DNA from: Arenicellales bacterium
Lineage (GTDB): Bacteria > Pseudomonadota > Gammaproteobacteria > Arenicellales > UBA868
Length of the DNA stretch: 6,344 nt
Direction: 5' to 3'
Assembly (NCBI GenBank): GCA_028825345.1
Contig: JAPKAJ010000128.1
Coordinates: 1 to 6,344, forward strand
This document shows, in pieces, positions 1 to 6,193 of this stretch. How positions within the stretch are numbered: position 1 is the stretch's first letter; the number at the start of each line of letters is the position of its first letter. The translations under genes were made by a program, and so were the position numbers. Under the pieces are notes generated by a model that ran no database searches, was not told the origin of the DNA, and saw nothing but the letters and a program-made list of their open reading frames with translations.

Positions 1-738
1 TACCCAACGCATGCCGCCTCACTGCCGGTAGCGATGATTCCCAATTGCGCGGCAACCCGACATATCCACTTCACTCTCGATGGCAGTGGACCGGCAAAGT
101 TGCCCACGGTTGACCTGGCAAACTGGCCACAGATCGCTGCACAGACTGGCGGACGGCGAGTTGACCTGGATACGCTGACCCCAGAAGATTACCGATCCTG
201 GCGTATCGGTGAAAACCTGCTGCTGAGCGGGCATATCCTGACCGGACGTGACGCCGCTCACAAGCGGATCGCAGACTGTATTCAAGCCAGTGGAGCACTA
301 CCTGAAGGCGTGGATCTTAATGGCCGGTTCATCTATTACGTTGGGCCAGTGGACCCGGTAGGTGATGAAGTCGTTGGCCCGGCCGGACCGACAACCTCCA
401 CCCGGATGGATAAGTTTACCGATACCCTGTTGGAACACACCGGCCTCGCCGGAATGATCGGCAAGGCCGAGCGCGGACCGGCTGCGATAGAGGCGATTCG
501 CCGCCATGGCAGCGTCTATCTGATTGCGGTGGGCGGCGCGGCCTACCTGGTTTCTCGCGCTATCCAGGCATCACGGGTCGTGGCTTTTGAAGATCTGGGG
601 ATGGAGGCGATCTATGAGTTCGAGATCAAAGATATGCCCGTAACGGTCGCGGTCGATAGTACCGGCGCCTCGGTACATCAGGAAGGGCCCCGTCTATGGC
701 GCAAGAAAATTGAATCGTTTCCGGTACGTGTCGCCTGA
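1..738 (+). CDS. fumA: Fumarate hydratase class I, C-terminal part (5' end outside window)
   Basis: This is the C-terminal 245 codons of an iron-sulfur fumarase, the cytoplasmic TCA-cycle enzyme that interconverts fumarate and malate. The frame is open from base 1, so the gene is cut by the window edge; the ATG at 34 is an internal Met. The first residues read YPTHAASLPVAMIPNCAATR. By alignment from memory, the Cys at window residue 16 is the third [4Fe-4S] ligand (about Cys318 in 548-residue E. coli FumA), and the His twelve residues before it is an active-site residue. The C-terminal domain follows, with TGRDAAHKR near residues 81-89 and the substrate-binding GPTTSTRMD loop near 129-137. 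It ends normally at TGA 736-738, and the missing N-terminal part should be about 300 residues. The family is certain. Whether fumA, fumB or a generic fum symbol fits is not decidable here. The thioredoxin gene follows after 22 bases. Confidence 0.95.
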   Translation, partial: YPTHAASLPVAMIPNCAATRHIHFTLDGSGPAKLPTVDLANWPQIAAQTGGRRVDLDTLTPEDYRSWRIGENLLLSGHILTGRDAAHKRIADCIQASGALPEGVDLNGRFIYYVGPVDPVGDEVVGPAGPTTSTRMDKFTDTLLEHTGLAGMIGKAERGPAAIEAIRRHGSVYLIAVGGAAYLVSRAIQASRVVAFEDLGMEAIYEFEIKDMPVTVAVDSTGASVHQEGPRLWRKKIESFPVRVA

Positions 739-760
739 TAGCAGATTAAATAAAAACACC

Positions 761-1846
761 ATGCTCGCCCGACCTCGCCTTTTCACCTGCTGTACCGCAA
801 TACTCCTGGCACTGCTCTTACCCGGGCCTACCCATGCCGAGGAAACAAGCTCAGGCACGTTTATGGGGGCGATGGACACGACCCATCCCACCTGGTTCAA
901 GGAGAGTTTTCTAGATTTCGAAGAGGATATCACCCAGGCCACGGCCGAAGGTAAGCGCCTGGTACTGTATTTCTGGCAAGCAGGCTGCCCCTACTGCAAT
1001 GCCCTGGTCGAGCACAATTTCACCCAGCGTGATATCACCCAGACGATGCGTGAGGATTTTGACCTGGTAGCGATCAATATGTGGGGTGATCGCGAAATCA
1101 TCCAGGTGGGGGGGCGAGAATTTAGCGAGAAAACTCTCGCGGGTGCACTCAAAGTGCAATACACCCCAACATTGCTGTTCTTCGATGAGACGCGCAAGGT
1201 CATATTGCGCCTAAACGGCTATTATCCGCCGGACGAATTTCGTAAAGCACTGGCGTATGCAGGTAACCAAGGAGAGAAGCGCGGCACCTTCGCTGACTAC
1301 CTGGCAAACCAGGCAGGCAGTTCGGCCGACAGTGCCCTGCATACTGAAGAATTTTTTGAAGCACCGCCTTATGACCTGTCGCTACAGAGCGGGCGAGCGC
1401 TGGCCGTCTATTTCGAACAGGGTCAATGCCGTCAATGTGACACGCTGCACCAGCAACTGCTGTCACAACCGATTGTGCGCACCCAGGCCAAAAAGATGCG
1501 CGCGGTGCAACTTGACATGTGGTCCGACACGCTCTTGATCACACCGGATGGACGCAAGCTGAGTGCACGGGCATTCGCCCATGAACTGAATGTGCAATTC
1601 GCACCCACGGTGGTATTCTTTAACGCCCAGGGCGTCGAGGTAATGCGCCTTGATGGGGTCTTTCGCACTTTTCACACCCAAGGCATTATGCGCTACGTCA
1701 ACGACCGCGCTTATGAGCATGAACCCAGTTTCCAACGCTACCTGGGAGCATACGTGGAACACTTGCAAGAGCAAGGTTTCGATGTTGATATTTGGAGTTA
1801 CGATCAATCAGTCAGCCGCAACGGACAGACTGTACTGATCGACTGA
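761..1846 (+). CDS. Exported protein with two tandem SoxW-like thioredoxin domains
   Basis: This predicted 361-residue protein probably works in the periplasm as a thiol-disulfide redox protein. Residues 1-26 form a signal peptide: MLARPR, then a Leu/Ala-rich core, then PGPTHA before EETSS. Domain 1 (about 50-170) has CPYC at 76-79 and a cis-Pro loop YTPT at 134-137. Domain 2 (about 205-315) has CRQC at 223-226 and FAPT at 281-284. The domains share MWGD/MWSD, a GR-x-F/L-S stretch, VQ(Y/F)xPT, FF and RL(N/D)G, so they arose by duplication. This pattern matches the SoxW/thioredoxin-fold family. The ATG at 761 was chosen because it begins the signal peptide directly; the ATG at 710 would add 17 residues and overlap the fumarase gene. 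I see no strong Shine-Dalgarno before 761. It probably shares a transcript with fumarase and pdxH. The partner protein is unknown; no other sox gene is present. Confidence 0.85.
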   Translation: MLARPRLFTCCTAILLALLLPGPTHAEETSSGTFMGAMDTTHPTWFKESFLDFEEDITQATAEGKRLVLYFWQAGCPYCNALVEHNFTQRDITQTMREDFDLVAINMWGDREIIQVGGREFSEKTLAGALKVQYTPTLLFFDETRKVILRLNGYYPPDEFRKALAYAGNQGEKRGTFADYLANQAGSSADSALHTEEFFEAPPYDLSLQSGRALAVYFEQGQCRQCDTLHQQLLSQPIVRTQAKKMRAVQLDMWSDTLLITPDGRKLSARAFAHELNVQFAPTVVFFNAQGVEVMRLDGVFRTFHTQGIMRYVNDRAYEHEPSFQRYLGAYVEHLQEQGFDVDIWSYDQSVSRNGQTVLID

Positions 1847-1877
1847 CAATCCACACCGACCAGTGCCAACTGTATTT

Positions 1878-2519
1878 ATGAGGCCTCCTGATTACATCCG
1901 TGAGGATTTCTCACGCGAGCCGTTGGATCCGACTTTGCTCGCGAGTGAACCCATGGCACAGTTCGAGTCGTGGTTTTCACAAGCTTGTACCATCGATCCA
2001 CAAGCACCCAATGCCCTCAGTCTGGCCACTGCCTCTTCAGCAGGACGGCCGAGTGTACGCACGGTGTTGCTGAAACTCTACGATGAATCCGGCTTTATCT
2101 TTTTTACGAATTATGGCAGCCGTAAGGGTCGTGATCTCAGCGAGAACCCCTTCGGCTCAATGCTGTTTCCATGGACCCGTCAGGGGCGACAGGTCATTGC
2201 CAATGGCCCGGTCACTCGTATCTCAAGCACCGAGTCACTGAAATACTTCCTAAGCCGTAGCCGCGGCAGCCAGTTAGGCGCCTGGACATCGGCTCAAAGC
2301 AGCGTGATTTCAGCGCGATCCGTGCTCGAATCCAAGCTATATGAAATGAAAAACAAATTCTCCAACGGAGAAATACCGCTTCCCAGTTTCTGGGGAGGCT
2401 ACCGACTGAAGCCAGAAACAGTTGAATTTTGGCAGGGCCAGGCTGACCGTATGCACGATCGCTTCCTCTACAGTCGCGACACCAGCGGACACTGGCAGGT
2501 AGAACGTCTCGCGCCTTAG
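1878..2519 (+). CDS. pdxH: Pyridoxamine 5'-phosphate oxidase
   Basis: This cytoplasmic FMN enzyme oxidises pyridoxamine or pyridoxine 5'-phosphate to pyridoxal 5'-phosphate, the last step of PLP synthesis and salvage. The predicted 213 residues match the family length (E. coli PdxH is 218). Numbered from the ATG at 1878, the FMN-binding stretch RTVLLK lies at 61-66 and FTNYGSRK at 76-83. KYFLSRSRGSQLGAW lies near 122-136, LPSFWGGY at 168-175, FWQG at 184-187 and the substrate-binding RMHDRF at 191-196. The protein ends in the family's usual RLAP. A GTG at 1863 in the same frame would add five residues (MPTVF). Neither start has a clear ribosome binding site, and ATG is preferred because MRPPDYIRED resembles typical PdxH N-termini. 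The stop is TAG at 2517-2519. The gene is last in its probable operon and converges on the MttB-family gene. Confidence 0.95.
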   Translation: MRPPDYIREDFSREPLDPTLLASEPMAQFESWFSQACTIDPQAPNALSLATASSAGRPSVRTVLLKLYDESGFIFFTNYGSRKGRDLSENPFGSMLFPWTRQGRQVIANGPVTRISSTESLKYFLSRSRGSQLGAWTSAQSSVISARSVLESKLYEMKNKFSNGEIPLPSFWGGYRLKPETVEFWQGQADRMHDRFLYSRDTSGHWQVERLAP

Positions 2520-2584
2520 CGTTTTTTGCCTACACGAGCCAATGCCAGTCGTTAGCGCTGAATGTCGCCATCTTAAAAGTCAGG

Positions 2585-4141
2585 CTATTCGATTGCGCCC
2601 ATGTTTTCTGCCGGCAAGCGCACCGGAAATCGTGCACGAATAGCCTCATCAAGAGCCGTCGGGATATGCACCGGTCGAGGAGCGCCAAGAATCTGTGCCA
2701 CTCGTTGGCGGGCATTTTCCAGCAGGTCTGGGCGACCTTTTTCGTTCCACTCCTTGGGACTCAGACGATCACTCACCTCGGGGTACACGTAATCGCGTTG
2801 CATTAACGCCCTAGTCTGACTGTGCCCCAGAAAATGGCTTGGCCCTCCGATACAGACCTCCCGGATCGCATCAATCGATAGTGACTCATCGGTCACCTCA
2901 ATGCCACGAATGGTACGGTTGATGGCACCCAGCATATCGTTGTCAATGACATAACTCTCAAGGCAGCAACCCAACAGGCTGGCGTGCATTCCAGCAGCCT
3001 CGTAGACCAGATTAGTACCGCTATGTCCGGCTAACACGTTGGTATAGGCCTTCTCGTAACCAGACTGCGCATCTGGCAGCTTGGCATCAGCCATACCTGC
3101 GGCAATACCTGTGGGCAGATCATAGTAGCGCCCCATCTGGCCGCAGGCCGCCATCAGCACTGCCTGCTCACCACTGCCGCCACTCATCGCCCCCGTGCGC
3201 AGATCAGAAACAAAAGGCCAGGTGCCAAAAATGCACGGATGACCGGGCTGAAGCAGGTTGACATAGACCAGCCCCCCCAGCACCTCAGCCACTTCCTGCA
3301 CCACAGCACCCGCCAGTGCCGCAGGACTGGTAGCACCAGCCTGGCCAGCTGCCAGCAGCAGTACGGGCATACCATGACGGACGCAAGCTTCCAGCACCCG
3401 GCAGGCGTCTTCGGCAAAACGCATTGGCGGAACAACGAAGCAGCACGAGCAACTGACAAAAGGTCGTTCACGCCATGCCTGCTCGCTGCCAGCGATCATC
3501 TCCAGCATTTGCATAGCCTGATCGACATGTGCGGGGTCCACAAAACTGGTACCCACATGCTTACGGGTACCGGCAACCGCCGCGTAACATGTATTGAAAT
3601 CCATCTCGGCCGGGTCTTCGATATCGCGCAACACCATGGAGCGTTGAAAAAAATGAATATGCTCCATCTGGTCAACAATACGCGCGGCATCGTATAGGTC
3701 TTGAGCTGTGGATTCGCGGTACTCGCGCTTGACCGTGTCCACCACGTGCACGGCCGCACCCGCAGTGCCGAAATAGGTACGGCTGCCACTCAGATGCAGA
3801 TCGAAACGGGAATCCTGCCCATATAGCGTGATATTGCGCGCGCAGCGGGCCAAGGTATCTTCGATTAGCGAGCGGGGAAAAAGTAACCGGCCATCGTCCG
3901 TCAACGAGCCGCCGGCCTGAGTCACCAGTTCAACGCAAGAGGGCAAGGCATTGGCGAAGCCGATAGTCTCAAGGACCTCGAGCGCCGCTTCGTGGATACG
4001 GCTGACCTCATCCTGAGTTAACGGTTGATAGCGCCCGCCAGATAGTCCCGGACGCACTGGTTTTTCGTCTTCGGGTATCGGCGCCGCACGCAACGCCTGT
4101 CGTGCTGTCCTGCCACCCATCCGGTTGGACTTTCCTGTCAT
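2585..4141 (-). CDS. Trimethylamine methyltransferase (MttB) family protein, non-pyrrolysine
   Basis: This 518-residue protein belongs to the MttB family (COG5598 type). Characterised members transfer a methyl group from trimethylamine, glycine betaine, proline betaine or carnitine to a corrinoid protein. Recognisable blocks are AGATSPAALAGAVVQEVAEVL at about 268-288, the SDLRTGAMS loop at 312-320, DAKLPDAQSGYEKA at 352-365 and GGPSHFLGH at 432-440. The C-terminal stretch PEVSDRLSPKEWNEKGR follows at about 454-470. The frame has no internal stop, so it lacks the amber-encoded pyrrolysine of archaeal MttB and resembles the MtgB-like group. A CSCC cluster sits at 231-234. ATG 4141 follows AGGGG (4147-4151 on the - strand) by five bases, a fair ribosome binding site. 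The stop is TAG. It lies 36 bases downstream of the deacetylase-fold gene, probably in one transcript. No corrinoid protein or activator is in the window, so the substrate is unknown. Confidence 0.9.
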   Translation of the reverse strand: MTGKSNRMGGRTARQALRAAPIPEDEKPVRPGLSGGRYQPLTQDEVSRIHEAALEVLETIGFANALPSCVELVTQAGGSLTDDGRLLFPRSLIEDTLARCARNITLYGQDSRFDLHLSGSRTYFGTAGAAVHVVDTVKREYRESTAQDLYDAARIVDQMEHIHFFQRSMVLRDIEDPAEMDFNTCYAAVAGTRKHVGTSFVDPAHVDQAMQMLEMIAGSEQAWRERPFVSCSCCFVVPPMRFAEDACRVLEACVRHGMPVLLLAAGQAGATSPAALAGAVVQEVAEVLGGLVYVNLLQPGHPCIFGTWPFVSDLRTGAMSGGSGEQAVLMAACGQMGRYYDLPTGIAAGMADAKLPDAQSGYEKAYTNVLAGHSGTNLVYEAAGMHASLLGCCLESYVIDNDMLGAINRTIRGIEVTDESLSIDAIREVCIGGPSHFLGHSQTRALMQRDYVYPEVSDRLSPKEWNEKGRPDLLENARQRVAQILGAPRPVHIPTALDEAIRARFPVRLPAENMGAIE

Positions 4142-4177
4142 CTTTGCCCCTGCTACTCGGCTCGATGCATCCTAACT

Positions 4178-5116
4178 TTAATCAGAACTCTCAGTCTGAC
4201 GGCCACGTTTGTCTGCACGCAGCAATGTGGTCGCCATTTCATCACCTCTGAGCATGACCCGTTGATACGTCGGCAATACTTCAAAACCAGAGTGCGCTCC
4301 GGGCTCCACAACACCCTCACTCAGGAGTAGACCACTGTGGCCTGCATTCATAGCCAAGCGTATCGTCTCGGCATTGTAGTCGCCGTTTCCCCCGAAGGGA
4401 ACGGAGAAAATTGAAGTTTTCTGTATCTCCGGCAAGTTGTTCAGAAAGCGCCAGTTCTCATCGATTTCGCGCCACTGGTCAGCTTCGTTTAGCGATGCCA
4501 TTACGTAATGGTTAAGGCTGTGACTGCCATAGCTCAACAGCGGATGAGCTAGCAATCCCGCACTGGTGGGCGTATAGATTCCCTGAAGATCGGCTGGCAA
4601 CTCAACTTCTGTCAGGAAATCATCTAAAGCACTCTCAACCACACGACTGTTGTTCCGCGGATCTTTGGTATAGCGATAAAAAGGCTGATCGGGGTCGCGA
4701 AAGAATTTGTCGGAGTAACGATGCTCAAACTCGGCGACCCGACTGGTATTGATAATAAAACGTATCTTGTCTCGCCAGAAAATACCGCCGTCCATGAAGG
4801 CGCGGTTAACAAAAATCGTGAGCGGTATCTGTAACGCTTCGAAAACACCCAGCGCCTCATCGGTAATACAGCGATACCCGTCATCCGCAGTAACAGCAGC
4901 CAAGCCGGTGCGATCTGACGCCATGCAATATTCGTCGAGCGGCAAAAATCGAAAATAACGGGAAAGCGTTTCTAACTGGCGGAACAGGAGTCCAGGCGTC
5001 ACATTGTGCAGGCCTTTCGCAAGCGCGACTGGTGGTGAACTGAAAGTGCCGTGGTAAAGCAGCACTATACCCGCACGCTTTGCCAGTTCCTCCAGGGTCT
5101 GCTGCTCAGTACTCAT
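4178..5116 (-). CDS. Polysaccharide deacetylase family protein (NodB-type fold)
   Basis: This predicted 312-residue protein has the carbohydrate esterase 4 / NodB fold. That family uses a divalent metal to hydrolyse N- or O-acyl groups, usually on glycans. Numbered from the ATG at 5116, the first strand gives VLLYHG at 18-23. Motif 1 is TADDG at 76-80 (usual form TFDDG), with Asp78 the likely base and Asp79 a metal ligand. Motif 2 is SHSLNH at 198-203, supplying both metal-binding histidines. Motif 3 seems to be SVPFGGNGDYN near 238-248, where the usual Arg is absent. About 120 residues separate motifs 1 and 2, more than in minimal NodB proteins. No signal peptide is visible, so a cytoplasmic substrate is likely. 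ATG 5116 is preferred; GGAGG lies 13 bases upstream (5130-5134), rather far. A TTG at 5167 would add 17 residues that do not look family-like. The stop is TAA. Confidence 0.85.
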   Translation of the reverse strand: MSTEQQTLEELAKRAGIVLLYHGTFSSPPVALAKGLHNVTPGLLFRQLETLSRYFRFLPLDEYCMASDRTGLAAVTADDGYRCITDEALGVFEALQIPLTIFVNRAFMDGGIFWRDKIRFIINTSRVAEFEHRYSDKFFRDPDQPFYRYTKDPRNNSRVVESALDDFLTEVELPADLQGIYTPTSAGLLAHPLLSYGSHSLNHYVMASLNEADQWREIDENWRFLNNLPEIQKTSIFSVPFGGNGDYNAETIRLAMNAGHSGLLLSEGVVEPGAHSGFEVLPTYQRVMLRGDEMATTLLRADKRGRQTESSD

Positions 5117-5211
5117 CAGTATTTGCCATCCTCCAAGCCAATCGAATTTGGCCCTACGCGGGCCCAATAGCTAAAGGCTAAACTACCAGGACTATTTCAG
5201 GCAAAACAAAA
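5117..5211. promoter_or_regulatory. Divergent intergenic region with short inverted repeats
   Basis: These 95 bases separate the divergent deacetylase-fold and OCD-family genes and must hold the promoters for both. Three short inverted repeats lie side by side: GCCAA-tcgaat-TTGGC at 5137-5152, GGCCC-tacgc-GGGCC at 5150-5164 and TAGC-taaag-GCTA at 5168-5180. The last overlaps a direct repeat, CTAAA-GG-CTAAA. The AT-rich stretch before ATG 5212 holds CAGG at 5198-5201 as a weak ribosome binding site for the OCD-family gene. I could not pick convincing -35/-10 pairs on either strand. An operator is possible, but arms of 4-5 bases can arise by chance. Confidence 0.4.
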
Positions 5212-6162
5212 ATGTCAGTTTCAACTACTCAATTTCACCTGGGCGCGCAGGAGATTCTCAAAACTGTGCAATTCGGCCCCCTGGTCGACGCCCTTGAAGC
5301 AATGCACCGCGAGGCTCCAGCCGACGTTAGGGATATGCTGCTGGAACAAGCCGGCTCTAAGGAAAAGGACTATTGCCTGATCAGGGCTGCCTGGCAACGC
5401 GGCGAAGCCTTGGGGGTCAAGATCGCGAGCGTCTTCCCCGAAAACCAAACACTTGGGCTTCCGGCTATCCACGCGGCCTACATTCTTTTCGATGGAACTA
5501 CTGGAGTGCCTTTGCAGTCTATTGACGGTACCGCGCTGACTTATTTTAAGACCGCGGCCGACTCGGCGTTGGGCTCACGACTGTTGGCACGGCCTGACTG
5601 CCGGCGCCTGCTGATGGTCGGCGCGGGCGCCATGGCGCCTTATCTCATCGAGGCACATTGCACGGTGCACCCAGGTATCGACAGCATCCGGATCTGGAAC
5701 CGCTCTGCCAACAGACGCGATGCGTTAATCGAGACACTGGGTGCTGGCCGGCCAGTGGAAGCCGCTGATAACCTCGCCGAGGCGGTAGCCTGGGCCGACA
5801 TTGTCTGTTGCGCCACCATGACAACAGACCCATTGATTCGTGGAGAATGGCTAAGCCAAGGCGTCCATCTCGATTTGGTTGGCGCTTTTCGCAAAGACAT
5901 GCGCGAAGCGGATGACGAAACACTTCGCCAAGGAAGGCTGTTCGTGGACTCACGCCAAACCACTATCGGCGAGATCGGCGAACTGCTTATTCCAATGAAC
6001 GCCGGAGTCATAACGAAAGAAGACGTGCTCGCCGACCTTTATCAGTTGTGCGCCGGCCATCCGGGGCGTGGCCATCCAACCGAAATCACGATATACAAAA
6101 ATGGGGGAGGCGGCCATCTGGACCTGATGACCGCACGCCACATTCGGGAACGCTGTACCTAA
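5212..6162 (+). CDS. Ornithine cyclodeaminase / mu-crystallin family protein
   Basis: This 316-residue cytoplasmic protein belongs to the NAD(P)-dependent OCD/mu-crystallin family. The family includes ornithine cyclodeaminase, alanine dehydrogenase, delta-1-pyrroline-2-carboxylate reductase and related imine or amino-acid dehydrogenases. The substrate lysine is probably Lys70 in GVKIASVFPEN. TYFKTAADSALG at 110-121 replaces the more common RTAA with KTAA. The Rossmann nucleotide loop is LLMVGAGAMAPY at 133-144, followed by IWNRS at 161-165. HLDLVGAFRKDMREAD at 219-234 has Phe226 where, aligned from memory, P. putida ornithine cyclodeaminase has its catalytic Asp. The C-terminus carries YKNGGGGHLDLMTA at 295-308. 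A dehydrogenase or reductase on an amino acid or cyclic imine is therefore more likely than true ornithine cyclodeaminase. The start is ATG 5212, ten bases after a weak CAGG. The gene diverges from the deacetylase/MttB pair. Confidence 0.88.
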   Translation: MSVSTTQFHLGAQEILKTVQFGPLVDALEAMHREAPADVRDMLLEQAGSKEKDYCLIRAAWQRGEALGVKIASVFPENQTLGLPAIHAAYILFDGTTGVPLQSIDGTALTYFKTAADSALGSRLLARPDCRRLLMVGAGAMAPYLIEAHCTVHPGIDSIRIWNRSANRRDALIETLGAGRPVEAADNLAEAVAWADIVCCATMTTDPLIRGEWLSQGVHLDLVGAFRKDMREADDETLRQGRLFVDSRQTTIGEIGELLIPMNAGVITKEDVLADLYQLCAGHPGRGHPTEITIYKNGGGGHLDLMTARHIRERCT

Positions 6163-6193
6163 CCCTGGGACGGCAGGCATGAGAGCCATGTTC

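Noticed and set aside
710..760. Upstream ATG at 710 as start of the thioredoxin gene
   Set aside because: It would overlap the fumarase gene by 29 bases and place 17 polar residues before a complete signal peptide that begins at the ATG at 761.
1463..1807. 114-codon open frame on the - strand
   Set aside because: Lies wholly opposite the second thioredoxin domain and has no independent support.
2510..2527. Rho-independent terminator after pdxH: CGC-gcctta-GCG followed by six T
   Set aside because: The stem is only three base pairs and overlaps the pdxH stop codon; too weak to call, though the T run is real. No better hairpin exists in the 65-base convergent gap.
2573..2587. Amber stop of the MttB-family gene as a possible pyrrolysine codon
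   Set aside because: Read-through would add only three residues after the TAG before a TAA, and the family's pyrrolysine is internal; this is a plain stop.
3239..3697. 152-codon open frame on the + strand
   Set aside because: Antisense to well-conserved MttB-family coding sequence; its composition reflects the complementary codons and it has no recognisable domain.
5117..5167. TTG at 5167 as start of the deacetylase-fold gene
   Set aside because: The added residues are not family-like, the TTG is rare as a start, and the ATG at 5116 has an upstream GGAGG, although its 13-base spacing is long.
6163..6193. Hairpin GGC-atgaga-GCC between the convergent genes as a terminator
   Set aside because: The stem is three base pairs with no following T run.
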